From Ruminococcaceae bacterium UBA3215 (GTDB lineage: Bacteria; Bacillota; Clostridia; Oscillospirales; Ruminococcaceae): a stretch of DNA of 64,000 nucleotides. Position 1 is the stretch's first letter. The number at the start of each line of letters is the position of its first letter. The notes beneath the pieces are model-generated. The model had not been told where the DNA came from. It made no database searches and saw nothing but the letters and a program-made list of their open reading frames with translations. Positions 34,308 through 42,464 of the stretch are shown here, piece by piece. The translations under genes and the position numbers were made by a program. The stretch spans positions 59,680 through 123,679 of the forward strand of contig DEWH01000005.1 of assembly GCA_002363155.1 (NCBI GenBank), in the 5' to 3' direction.

Positions 34308-34409
34308 TCGGCACACCTCACTTTTTGCGGATTGGGGATTGCGTGCCTTGCCCGACACGCATCATAAATAATAATTGAGTTGCAGTTAAAAGCTGAAATC
34401 TGTTCGCAG

Positions 34410-34588
34410 AGTATTCAAGTTCCGTGTAACGGTCAAAAAGGTTTAGGGGTCCAGCCCCTTTTTAAAGGGGCTGGCGGGTCAAGGGCAGAGCCCTGCGGGG
34501 GTTATTTGTTATCTGCTTTGTGTGAGCGCTTCCTGCGCTCTTTTGGGCAGACAACTTGCCGCTTCCTGCGGCAAGGGCAGAGCCCCTA
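34410..34588. repeat. Composite hairpin repeat at the PBP 3' end, with two-hairpin cassette
   Basis: CCGT-GTA-ACGG (34422-34432), CAGCCCC/GGGGCTG (34452-34473), AGGGC-AGA-GCCCT (34482-34494), then the cassette: outer GTTATCTGC/GCAGACAAC (34508-34516 and 34547-34555), inner GAGCGC-TTCCT-GCGCTC (34524-34540), second hairpin TTGCCGC-TTCCT-GCGGCAA (34556-34574), and a last GGGC-AGA-GCCC at 34575-34585. Confidence 0.8.
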
Positions 34589-36943
34589 TCAGCCGGCGTC
34601 GGAGTTGTTGATAAGGAACGTTACCTCGACGACGGTTCCCTTGCTGACCTGTGTGCCGGGCTCTATTGACTGCGAGGTAGCGCGTGCGCCCTCGTTGTTG
34701 ACAGCACCGCCGGACAGCGAGATGTTGAGTCCGTAGTACGCGAGGGTGCTGTTCGCCTGGGAAACGGTGCAGCCGGTAAGATCCGGCACGGTCACTGTGC
34801 GCTCGGAAGAGCCCTGCATATAGATGACTACCGTACCGTTCTTCGGGATAGGAGCCGCGGCTTCGGGTATCGTGTAATCTACCCTCGCGTTCTCATCGCC
34901 GATAACTTCATATTTCAGTCCTCTTGTGTTGATCGAGGTGATAGCGTCGAGCATGGACGAGCCGTAAACATACGGAACTGTGGTGTTCTGCATTTCAAGC
35001 TCTTCCGCTGTGTACTGGGGGTAAACTCCGAGATATTCGAGGCATTCGCTGAACACCGCGGATACAACAGGCGCAGCCACACGGCTTCCGTAATACTGCC
35101 CTCCGAGAGGCTCGTCAACGCATACCAGCATTATGTATTCCGGATCGTCCGCCGGAGTGAATGCACAGAAGGAACCGACATACCGCATAGCGTAACTCGG
35201 GTATTCGTCGAGCTTCTGCGACGTACCGGACTTTCCGCCTATGCGGTATCCGGAAATATAGGCGTTGGAGCCGCCGTTGTATGTAACTATATTCTCTGTG
35301 ATCTGACGCATGAGCGCGGAAGTCTCTCCGCTTATTACCTGTCTCTTTACGGTAGTTTCCGCCGTCTTTATGACGTTTCCGCCCGCATCGACTATCTTCT
35401 CCATAACGTGGGGAGTGAGCAGATATCCGCCGTTTATAGCGGCATTGTATGCACAGATCATCTGTATCGCGGTGATCTTGTTTGTCTGACCGAATGACGA
35501 GGACGCAAGCTCAACGTTGCCCATTCTCTCATAGGGAACGAAAAGCGGGCTTGCTTCGCCGGGGAGGTCTATGCCGGTCTTTTCGGTAAATCCGAAAGCC
35601 GTGAAATAGTTGGAGAACATTCTTCTTCCGAGCTTAAGTCCGATCTGGATAAAAGCCGGGTTGCAGGAAGCCGTTATAGCGTCCTGAAGTCCGAGTGTGC
35701 CGTGACCGCCGAGGGTCCAGCAGTGGATCTTCGTATCCTCTACCTGGTAAACGCCGAGGCACTGGAATGAGGAATCGAGGCTTATAACTTCCTCTTCGAG
35801 AGCGGAAGCACAGGTTATTACTTTGAATACCGAGCCGGGAAAGTAGAGTTCGGAAACCGCCTTGTTCTTCCACTGGAGCTCGCGCATAGCGGCGCGCCTG
35901 TCCTCAAGTTCCTTTTCGATAGCCTCATCTATCGCTTTCTGATCGGTCATGCTTCCTGCCGCATAGTCGAGAATGAGCTGCTGGTGCAGTTCTTCAAGCT
36001 CGGCTTCATCGGCTTCCGAAAGCTTAGAGGGGTTGTTGAGGTCATAGCCGGGCGCAGTTGCCATTGCGATAACAGCGCCGGTCTTTGCGTTCATTATTAT
36101 GCCGGTGGCGCGGTTTGCGGCTTTGTGCTGCTTTACTGCGCTTTCAAGGTTCTTCTGGAGATAATACTGGACGGTGCTGTCTATGGTGAGATAGACGTCA
36201 TTGCCGTCGCTTGCCTCATAGCGGTTCTCATAGTCGTAGGGCATAGCGTTGCCCTTGGCGTCCTTTGCCATAACGATAAGACCGTCGGTGCCCTGGAGAT
36301 AATCGTCGTAGTAGGCCTCAAGTCCGTAAACGCCTTCGTTGTCATAGTTGGTGAAGCCGATTATGGTGGAGGCGAGGGAGTCGTTCGGATAGTAGCGCTT
36401 GCTGCTCTCCATAAGGTTTACGGTAAAGGGGGCAAGCTTGTTCTCTGTGATGAACTGCTGGACCTTGTCGTAAACGTCCTTCTCGACTTTCTTCTTTACG
36501 ATGAAGTATTCGTTGTCAAAGTTCCTGCATCCTTCCTCAATGCGCTTCTGATCGACGCCGAGGAGTCTTGAAAGCGTTTTGCAGATAAGATCGGTAACGG
36601 GCGGATCGCCCTTTTCGATACGTTTTGCGTCGTCCTCGGCTATTGCCTTCGGGGAAAGTACCACGTCCCATACGGTAGTGCTCTGCGCAAGTATCTTTCC
36701 GCTGCGGTCATAGATAGTGCCGCGGTTTGCGGTGATAGTATAGCTACTGAGCTGCTGGGAGTTGGCTTTTGAGCGGTAATACTCCGACTTGATGACGGCG
36801 GTGTTGTATATAACGGTGCAGATGTATCCGGCAGCCACTACTATAAGAGTAAGCACTACCAGAAACATTCTCCGCTTCATTCTGTTCGTCGGAGCAACGA
36901 TCGGTGTGCTTTGCGTGCTGTCGGGCATTCTTCCTTTTGCCAT
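34589..36943 (-). CDS. Class B penicillin-binding protein with two PASTA domains (FtsI/SpoVD type)
   Basis: 784 residues from the ATG at 36943, after AAAGGAGAACAC. A short basic cytoplasmic N-terminus and a membrane helix at ~25-46 precede the PBP dimerisation domain, with RGTIYDRSGKILAQS near 75-88. The transpeptidase motifs are SVFK (Ser371-Lys374), SCN (426-428) and KSGT (571-574). Two C-terminal PASTA domains start near 656 and 722 (VTVPDLTGCTVSQANSTL). It cross-links septal peptidoglycan; the cluster position fits FtsI, while the PASTA tail also fits the sporulation paralogue SpoVD. A charged insert at ~308-355 lies within the transpeptidase domain. Confidence 0.94.
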   Translation of the reverse strand: MAKGRMPDSTQSTPIVAPTNRMKRRMFLVVLTLIVVAAGYICTVIYNTAVIKSEYYRSKANSQQLSSYTITANRGTIYDRSGKILAQSTTVWDVVLSPKAIAEDDAKRIEKGDPPVTDLICKTLSRLLGVDQKRIEEGCRNFDNEYFIVKKKVEKDVYDKVQQFITENKLAPFTVNLMESSKRYYPNDSLASTIIGFTNYDNEGVYGLEAYYDDYLQGTDGLIVMAKDAKGNAMPYDYENRYEASDGNDVYLTIDSTVQYYLQKNLESAVKQHKAANRATGIIMNAKTGAVIAMATAPGYDLNNPSKLSEADEAELEELHQQLILDYAAGSMTDQKAIDEAIEKELEDRRAAMRELQWKNKAVSELYFPGSVFKVITCASALEEEVISLDSSFQCLGVYQVEDTKIHCWTLGGHGTLGLQDAITASCNPAFIQIGLKLGRRMFSNYFTAFGFTEKTGIDLPGEASPLFVPYERMGNVELASSSFGQTNKITAIQMICAYNAAINGGYLLTPHVMEKIVDAGGNVIKTAETTVKRQVISGETSALMRQITENIVTYNGGSNAYISGYRIGGKSGTSQKLDEYPSYAMRYVGSFCAFTPADDPEYIMLVCVDEPLGGQYYGSRVAAPVVSAVFSECLEYLGVYPQYTAEELEMQNTTVPYVYGSSMLDAITSINTRGLKYEVIGDENARVDYTIPEAAAPIPKNGTVVIYMQGSSERTVTVPDLTGCTVSQANSTLAYYGLNISLSGGAVNNEGARATSQSIEPGTQVSKGTVVEVTFLINNSDAG

Positions 36944-37046
36944 GTGTTCTCCTTTATCCCCATAGTCGATTATTGCGGACGGCCAGTGCACGTCCGCAAT
37001 AAAAGTATATTAAATTTCAGTCTGATATATTCCCCTTGTCCGTCTT

Positions 37047-37562
37047 TTACTGTTTGAATCCGAGGTATTCAAGGATACCGTTGAACCAGTTCTGTATCGA
37101 CACGAATATGTTCTCGTCCGGAGGCGCTACCTCTGTCATCTCCTCTGTGTTGAGGGCAATGAAGGAGATCTGGGAGCTCTGGGTCTTCTGGAGCCCGAGA
37201 TCCTGCGACGCGATCTTCTCTACGTTGTCGAGAGTGTACATACTGTCGAGCACCGAGTTCAAGCGGATATTCTCACGCTCGGTAAGCTCTATCTCGCTCT
37301 TTGTCTCGCTTATGAGCGAAGTGTAGTCCGAGATCTGGACCTTGCTGTACAGAAGTGAAAAAGCTATAATTGCAGCAAAAGATACCGCTGCGAGCGCGGC
37401 AAGCACGCTTCCGTTTCGTCCTATGGACTTTTTCTGTGAAACGTTTATTTTTGCTCTTTCCTGTTTCTGTTTTTCACGTTCCGCCTTGCGCCGTTCAAAG
37501 TCCTCGTCTGTCTCAAACAGCGAGAGATCATACGCAAGGTTGGAATTGTCGTTGTACATCAT
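37047..37562 (-). CDS. ftsL: FtsL-like septum protein
   Basis: 171 residues from the ATG at 37562; a TTG one codon earlier is possible. A charged N-terminus (ERRKAEREKQKQERAK), one membrane helix at about 54-74 and an extracellular coiled coil (SDYTSLISETKSEIELTERENIRLNS) give the FtsL/DivIC architecture. It is identified mainly by its position between rsmH and the PBP gene. An ~30-residue tail after the coiled coil is longer than usual for FtsL. It would bridge the PBP/FtsW pair and FtsQ. Confidence 0.82.
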   Translation of the reverse strand: MMYNDNSNLAYDLSLFETDEDFERRKAEREKQKQERAKINVSQKKSIGRNGSVLAALAAVSFAAIIAFSLLYSKVQISDYTSLISETKSEIELTERENIRLNSVLDSMYTLDNVEKIASQDLGLQKTQSSQISFIALNTEEMTEVAPPDENIFVSIQNWFNGILEYLGFKQ

Positions 37563-37592
37563 CAATATACGCCTCTTTTGTTATCCTGGTTT

Positions 37593-38522
37593 TTAGTTAT
37601 CCTGTATTTTCTCTATCACTCTGAGTTTTGCGCTTCTGCTGCGGGGGTTCTCCGCAAGCTCGGCTTCGTCCGCCGTTACCGGCTTTCTTGTTATCTGCAC
37701 TGCACGGGGCTTTTTTCCGCACACGCACACCGGGAAGTCCTTCGGGCAGGTGCAGCCTTCGCACAGGCTCTTGAATTTCTGCTTTACTATCCTGTCTTCG
37801 AGGGAGTGGAAGGTTATCACCGACAGCCTTCCTCCGGGGGAGAGCAGTTCAAATATATCGTCAAGCGCCGTTTCCAGCGCATCGAGTTCTCCGTTCACTT
37901 CTATCCGTATCGCCTGGAAGGTCTTGCGGCAGGGGTTCTTTTCCTTCCGCACCTTGAGCGGCACATTACGCTTGATTATCTCTGCAAGCTCTCCGGTGGT
38001 CTTTATCGGGGCTTCCGCTCTTGATGTGACTATTCCGTGAGCGATCCCTCTTGCGAACTTTTCCTCGCCGTAAGCGAAGATTATCTCCGAGAGCTTGTCC
38101 TCCGGGTATTCATTCACAACATCGTAAGCGCTCATGCCCTCGCCGCTCATGCGCATATCGAGAGGAGCATCGTTGTGGAAGGAGAAGCCGCGTTCTGGAT
38201 CGTCAAGCTGATGCGACGAAACGCCGAGATCCATAAGAGCGCCGTCGATGTGGTCTATGCCGAGTTCTCCGAGAGCGTCCTTTATTTCGCTGAAATTGCG
38301 GTTCACGAATACGGGCGAGTAGCCTTCGAGCCTCTTTGTGGCAGCTTCGATCGCTTCTTTATCGCGGTCAAAGCAGATAAGCGTTCCGTTTCCGAGCCGC
38401 TTTGCTATCTCAAGGCTGTGACCGCCTCCGCCTGCCGTGCAGTCCGCGTAGATACCGCCCTCCCGGACATTCAGCCCGTCCACTGCCGGCATAAGAAGCA
38501 CCGACTTATGCGAAAACTCCAT
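37593..38522 (-). CDS. rsmH: 16S rRNA (cytosine1402-N4)-methyltransferase
   Basis: 309 residues from the ATG at 38522, which overlaps the TAA of mraZ (TAATATG context) behind GGAGCTTGG. SAM-binding motif YADCTAGGGGHS near residue 26-37, MDLGVSSHQLDDPERGFSF, and a C-terminal ITFHSLEDRIVKQKF are diagnostic. It methylates C1402 in the decoding centre. A cysteine cluster (CEGCTCPKDFPVCVCG) in the C-terminal third is typical of Firmicutes members. Confidence 0.96.
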   Translation of the reverse strand: MEFSHKSVLLMPAVDGLNVREGGIYADCTAGGGGHSLEIAKRLGNGTLICFDRDKEAIEAATKRLEGYSPVFVNRNFSEIKDALGELGIDHIDGALMDLGVSSHQLDDPERGFSFHNDAPLDMRMSGEGMSAYDVVNEYPEDKLSEIIFAYGEEKFARGIAHGIVTSRAEAPIKTTGELAEIIKRNVPLKVRKEKNPCRKTFQAIRIEVNGELDALETALDDIFELLSPGGRLSVITFHSLEDRIVKQKFKSLCEGCTCPKDFPVCVCGKKPRAVQITRKPVTADEAELAENPRSRSAKLRVIEKIQDN

Positions 38523-38523
38523 A

Positions 38524-38943
38524 TTACAGACCAAGCTCCATTGCCACATCTACGAGAGACTGTTCGTCGCGGGTGCTGTTTATAGCGTCCCACTTTTCCT
38601 TGTCCCAGATCTCTGCTCTTCCTTCAAGTCCTACGATGACTACATCTGTCGTAAGTCCCGCGTACTCGCGGAGGGGAGCCGGGATAAGCGCGCGTCCCTG
38701 TTTATCGGGCTCTATGTCGAATGCGCTTCCGAACAGGAATCTCTGCAGATCCGCGGTCTTTGTCTGGGGCATCTCGCGTATTCTTGCGACGAGCTGTTCC
38801 CAGTCCTCGGTCTTGTAGATCTTGATGCAGGGAGCGCCGATGGTTTTGGAGATCATAAAGACAGAGCCGAGCTCTTCGCGCAGCTTTACCGGGAAGTTCA
38901 TTCTGCCCTTTGCATCAAGTGTGCTTTTGAATTCGCCGCGCAT
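38524..38943 (-). CDS. mraZ: MraZ transcriptional regulator/division cluster protein
   Basis: 139 residues from the ATG at 38943, nine bases after AAAGGAG; an ATG nine bases upstream touches that site. Two AbrB-like repeats are seen: GEFKSTLDAKGRMNFPVKLRE and SAFDIEPDKQGRALIPAPLRE. MraZ binds the promoter of its own operon and represses it. It is the first gene of the cluster, behind the promoter at 39108-39136. Confidence 0.96.
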   Translation of the reverse strand: MRGEFKSTLDAKGRMNFPVKLREELGSVFMISKTIGAPCIKIYKTEDWEQLVARIREMPQTKTADLQRFLFGSAFDIEPDKQGRALIPAPLREYAGLTTDVVIVGLEGRAEIWDKEKWDAINSTRDEQSLVDVAMELGL

Positions 38944-39039
38944 GTCTTTCATCTCCTTTCACCGCGATATAATGCAAGTTTTCAACAGTTTCAACAGATT
39001 TGGCGTTAAATGGAGGTTTCGCCCTGCGAAACTGTTGAA

Positions 39040-39107
39040 AACTTTGTGGATAACGTTAAAAAGTGAACTTTTTACCAAAAAAGTGGACAAAAAACCACTT
39101 TACTAAC
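39040..39107 (-). promoter_or_regulatory. Candidate MraZ operator region
   Basis: Just downstream of the mraZ -10 box, the minus strand carries AAAGTGG, then its inverse CCACTTT, then AAAAGTTCACTTTTT. AAAGTG-type repeats are known MraZ boxes in some Firmicutes relatives, but spacing and orientation here are irregular. Confidence 0.35.
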
Positions 39108-39136
39108 ATTATACTCCCCCTGCCCCGAAAAATCAA
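39108..39136 (-). promoter_or_regulatory. Promoter of the mraZ-led division cluster
   Basis: Minus strand: TTGATT (39136-39131), 17 bases, TATAAT (39113-39108). The predicted leader to mraZ is about 155 bases. Confidence 0.75.
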
Positions 39137-39369
39137 GTCCGAATTTGCGTTTGGCTGACCTAAAAGTATAGAAGTTTTAAATAAAAATTTGTTAATTTTA
39201 TACAAAAAACGGTGTCATAATTTGAGTTGTATTCACAAATTTTTGCTGCAAATCACAAAATATTGTGCTGCTTTGCAAAAGTCAAGCCTATATATTGTGG
39301 TGCTCTGTAAATGGTGGTATTTTCGTTACTTTTATTTTGCCCGCAGATATGATATAATAAATGTGTCCT

Positions 39370-39671
39370 CAACAACTGCCTTAAAGGCAGTTGTTGCACG
39401 ACAGTCTGTTTTGCAGACTGTCGTATGCTTTAAAAACACGCTTTCTCGAAGGTTTCTTTTATGCGCGCGTCCATGCGCGCCTTTGGAAACCTTCTGTATG
39501 ACATCGTGTCATAAGCGCCTTTTTAAAGCGGACACATTTCTTGATGTCAAGCTCATTCCGCCCTATGGGCGGACAAAAGTGCAAGGAAAATTTGTATAAT
39601 CCGGAATTTTCCTTGCACTTTTGCAACCGTGAAAAGGCTTCATGATGCGCTTTGAAGCCTTTTCACGGTTG
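39370..39671. repeat. Run of perfect hairpins between mraZ and rimM
   Basis: In ~300 non-coding bases: 11-bp stem at 39370-39396, 10-11 bp at 39398-39424, the two-hairpin cassette (9-bp outer stem 39448-39456/39486-39494 around a GCGCGC stem; TATGACA-TCG-TGTCATA at 39497-39513), TCCGCCC-TAT-GGGCGGA (39557-39573), an 18-bp stem with 12-base loop (39575-39622) and a second 18-bp stem with 12-base loop (39624-39671). A -10-like TATAAT at 39353-39358 lies upstream, without a good -35. Confidence 0.8.
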
Positions 39672-39735
39672 ATGAGCTGACATTAATAACAGAAAAAGTG
39701 AAAAATGAATAGTGAATAATGAAAAATTAAGAATT

Positions 39736-39764
39736 TTGGCGGCGGCTGGGCTGCTTATTATAAT
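39736..39764 (+). promoter_or_regulatory. Promoter of rimM-trmD
   Basis: TTGGCG at 39736-39741, 17 bases, TATAAT at 39759-39764. The leader would be only about 13 bases, carrying AAGGAG. Confidence 0.7.
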
Positions 39765-39783
39765 AGTATAGAAGGAGACTGCT

Positions 39784-40320
39784 ATGAAGAAAAAATACCT
39801 TGAAATAGGGAAGATAACCAAACTGCAGGGTCTGAAAGGCGAGGTCAGGGTGCAGTATTACTGCGACGAACCGGAAATGCTCTGCGAATTTGAGACGCTC
39901 TACCTCGGAAAGGAGCACTCGCCTGTGCGTCCGAAGAAGGCGCGCTACCTCAAAGCAGATGTGGCTGTGCTTAAGATAGAGGGCATAGATACACCGGAAG
40001 CGGCGGAAATGCTGATAGGGAAGATGCTGTACTTTGACCGCGATGATATGGAGCTGCCGGAGGATACATGGTTCATACAGGACGTTATCGGGCTTGATGT
40101 TTACGACGCGGACACCGGCAGGCTCTACGGCAAGGTGGACGATATCTACCAGAACGGCACTGCGGACGTTTACTCGATAAAGACCCCCTCCGGCGCACAG
40201 CTTATGTTCCCGGCAATACCGGAAGTGCTGCTGGAAACGGATATTGAAGCCGGAAAGATCGTGATAAGACCGCTTGAAGGGCTTTTTGACCCGGAGGTGA
40301 TCGAAGATGATAAGGATTAA
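39784..40320 (+). CDS. rimM: Ribosome maturation factor RimM
   Basis: 178 residues. It binds S19 and aids 30S head assembly. The N-terminal domain has IGKITKLQGLKGEVRV and the C-terminal PRC-barrel domain has WFIQDVIGLDVYD and TADVYSIKTPSGAQLMFPAIPEVL. AGAAGGAGACTGCT precedes the ATG. Its end overlaps trmD by 14 bases. The usual neighbours rpsP and a KH protein are not next to it. Confidence 0.95.
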   Translation: MKKKYLEIGKITKLQGLKGEVRVQYYCDEPEMLCEFETLYLGKEHSPVRPKKARYLKADVAVLKIEGIDTPEAAEMLIGKMLYFDRDDMELPEDTWFIQDVIGLDVYDADTGRLYGKVDDIYQNGTADVYSIKTPSGAQLMFPAIPEVLLETDIEAGKIVIRPLEGLFDPEVIEDDKD

Positions 40321-40999
40321 CATAGCCACGCTGTTCCCGGAGATGTGCGAGGCATTCCTGTCGGAGAGCATCATCGGACGGGCAAGAAAAGCCGGCGCAG
40401 TGGAGATAGGCTGCCGGAACATACGGACTTACACGCTTGATAAGCACCGCCGTGTAGATGATAAGCCTTTCGGCGGCGGAACGGGAATGGTGATGCAGGC
40501 ACAGCCGGTCTACGATTGTGTGATGTCGATAATTTCCGATCTCGGAGAGGGTGCAAAGCCCCGGCTGATATATATGTCGCCGCAGGGCAGGACGCTTACG
40601 CAGGAGGTTGTCAAGGAACTTGCCGCGGAGGACGATCTTATCATTCTCTGCGGTCATTACGAAGGCATTGACCAGCGTGTGCTGGACGAGCTGGGATTTG
40701 AGGAGATCTCGGTGGGGGATTACGTCGTGACCGGCGGTGAGCTGCCGGCGCTGATGCTTACGGACGCTGTCTGCCGGCTTCAGGAGGGCGTACTGCCGAA
40801 CGAGGACGCGTACTCAAAGGAGAGCCATTACAATGGGCTGCTTGAACACCCGCAGTACACACGCCCGGAGGAGTGGCGCGGGCGCAGGGTGCCGGAAGTG
40901 CTCCTGTCCGGTCATCACGAGAATATCCGGAAGTGGCAGGAAGAAATGTCTCTGAAAGTCACCCGTGAGAAGAGACCCGAGATGCTGGAGAGACTTTGA
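40307..40999 (+). CDS. trmD: tRNA (guanine37-N1)-methyltransferase
   Basis: 230 residues. It methylates G37 of tRNAs reading CNN codons, preventing frameshifting. The SPOUT trefoil-knot motifs are YMSPQGRTL, LCGHYEGIDQRVLDE and VGDYVVTGGELPALMLTDAVCRL; the C-terminal domain has ESHYNGLLEHPQYTRP. Its stop codon sits in the GAGAGACTTTGAGAG stretch that resembles the gene-end repeat seen after yajC. Confidence 0.97.
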   Translation: MIRINIATLFPEMCEAFLSESIIGRARKAGAVEIGCRNIRTYTLDKHRRVDDKPFGGGTGMVMQAQPVYDCVMSIISDLGEGAKPRLIYMSPQGRTLTQEVVKELAAEDDLIILCGHYEGIDQRVLDELGFEEISVGDYVVTGGELPALMLTDAVCRLQEGVLPNEDAYSKESHYNGLLEHPQYTRPEEWRGRRVPEVLLSGHHENIRKWQEEMSLKVTREKRPEMLERL

Positions 41000-41312
41000 G
41001 AGATTTCGAGAGGTTGGCGAAGATTCCATTCAAAAAGTAACAAGAAAACAGCTTACAGAGAAATATTCTGCAGGCTGGTTTTGTGCTTGGAAGAGAATAA
41101 CTAACTGTGGTGGCGCGCCCGCCCATTGAAGAATGTAGCTACGCATTTCGCGGCGGGGCGTTCCCCGCTGCTTGTTGAAAGCTGTTGGTTAAGTTGAATA
41201 GGCTGTTGAAAAGTTTTTGGACAAAATCAACAACAACGGTTGAAAAAAGCGATTTTGATTAAGCGTAATCGGAGAATTATCCCGAAAAAACCGCAAAAAG
41301 GCAAAAAATATG
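41000..41312. repeat. Gap between trmD and ptsH with hairpin repeat
   Basis: A GAGAGATTT-type stretch follows the trmD stop. The repeat at 41091-41172 carries the segment AGAGAATAACTAACTGTGG, the CCCGCCCATTGAAGAATG module and GCGGGG-CGTT-CCCCGC; here the two-hairpin cassette is absent. The rest, to the ptsH promoter, is AT-rich with no gene seen. Confidence 0.65.
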
Positions 41313-41341
41313 TTGACTTGAAAAGATTTTGAGATTATACT
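41313..41341 (+). promoter_or_regulatory. Promoter of ptsH
   Basis: TTGACT at 41313-41318, 17 bases, TATACT at 41336-41341. The leader is about 72 bases and ends with ACGGAGGGAT. Confidence 0.75.
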
Positions 41342-41419
41342 ATTGATGTAACGGCGGACACGTACAGCGGCTGCCGTAAGGAGACAATATACAAAGTATA
41401 AAGACGGAGGGATCTTTTT

Positions 41420-41683
41420 ATGTTCGTAAGAGAAGTTGAGGTAAAGAATCAGGTCGGTCTTCACGCAAGACCCGCTACATTCTTCATTCAGAAGGCAAAT
41501 GAGTACAAGTCTTCCATATGGGTTGAAAAGGAAGAGCGCAGAGTAAACGCTAAGAGCCTTCTCGGTATCCTCTCACTCGGTATCGTAGGCGGTACACCTA
41601 TCCGCATCATAGCTGACGGTTCCGACGAACAGCTCGCTGTTGACGGACTCACAAAGCTCATCGAAAGCGGTTTCGAGGAATAA
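41420..41683 (+). CDS. ptsH: HPr phosphocarrier protein
   Basis: 87 residues. The phosphotransferase protein relaying phosphate from enzyme I to sugar-specific EIIA. The active-site His15 is in QVGLHARPA, and the regulatory Ser46 in NAKSLLGILSLG is where HPr kinase acts in Firmicutes. Both sites present argues for a true HPr with catabolite-control function, against the Crh type, which lacks His15. ptsI is not adjacent. A terminator follows at 41703-41733. Confidence 0.95.
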   Translation: MFVREVEVKNQVGLHARPATFFIQKANEYKSSIWVEKEERRVNAKSLLGILSLGIVGGTPIRIIADGSDEQLAVDGLTKLIESGFEE

Positions 41684-41702
41684 TCGATAACAGGACATAT
41701 CA

Positions 41703-41733
41703 GAGCCGCACTTTCGGGTGCGGCTCAAATTTT
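41703..41733 (+). terminator. Intrinsic terminator of ptsH
   Basis: GAGCCGCA pairs with TGCGGCTC around CTTTCGGG, followed by AAATTTTTA. Confidence 0.8.
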
Positions 41734-41744
41734 TAGGAGATCTG

Positions 41745-42464
41745 ATGAAAATAATGAAACGGCTGCTGCCCTTATATATTATAATGGTATACTGCATTAC
41801 CGCTTTTACAGGCTGCAGCGGCGCGAACTACGAGGGCAAAGACCTTGTGGACAGGGCGAAAAAGATCCATACGGATCAAGATGCCGCGCATATCACCGTG
41901 TCGGACAGGACTACCTATGAAGTGCTCCAGGAGATCACATACCGATTTGAGGGCGATGTGATGCAGTATATGTACATAGGGCGCGATATCGAGACCGGCA
42001 GGGAATACTATGAGTTCAACAGCGGAAATGAGCTTGATACATGGCAGACCGGCGATTACGGCTGGAACGCTGTCGCAAGGGGCAGCGAAGGGTACTACAA
42101 CTACTCCCGCGCGAAACGTCACTACTTCGCGGACGGTGACCTTCTGCTCAACGACTACTCCTCTGCGGTAAAGAGCGCCGAGATCAGAAACGAGGTGGGC
42201 GGACTCAAACGGGTATGCCTGCAATACGATGACAGCAGAATAGCGCAGTATGAGCAGATGTCCGGTGTTACAGGATATCGGGAACAGTATGGGTTTGATC
42301 CGGTCTTCCATGACGGGCAGTGTATTAATATGCTTGTGACGTATCAGAAGGACGGCAGGGAGTATTCATACGAGATCGATATAGAATACTGCGATCCGGA
42401 AGAACCGATAAAACGAGTCGGACTGCCTGCGGTTTCCGGGGAAATAACGGAGAATGCGCAATGA
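41745..42464 (+). CDS. Putative lipoprotein of unknown function
   Basis: 239 residues from the ATG at 41745, after TTTTAGGAGATCTG. A signal peptide ends FTGC, giving a lipobox Cys at about residue 23. The mature part is Tyr-rich and beta-strand-rich (DVMQYMYIGRDIETGREYYEF), with a closing KDGREYSYEIDIEY. I do not recognise the family. It overlaps the next gene by four bases (ATGA), so it begins a tightly coupled four-gene run, possibly partly read through from ptsH. Confidence 0.75.
   Translation: MKIMKRLLPLYIIMVYCITAFTGCSGANYEGKDLVDRAKKIHTDQDAAHITVSDRTTYEVLQEITYRFEGDVMQYMYIGRDIETGREYYEFNSGNELDTWQTGDYGWNAVARGSEGYYNYSRAKRHYFADGDLLLNDYSSAVKSAEIRNEVGGLKRVCLQYDDSRIAQYEQMSGVTGYREQYGFDPVFHDGQCINMLVTYQKDGREYSYEIDIEYCDPEEPIKRVGLPAVSGEITENAQ

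Noticed and set aside
3574..39513. The two-hairpin cassettes as integron attC sites
   Set aside because: Two of five outer stems begin GTT and end AAC, but the others do not. There are no gene cassettes in a row and no integrase is seen.
39370..39671. The hairpin run as a CRISPR array
   Set aside because: The units differ in sequence and length and there are no direct repeats with unique spacers; no cas gene is present.
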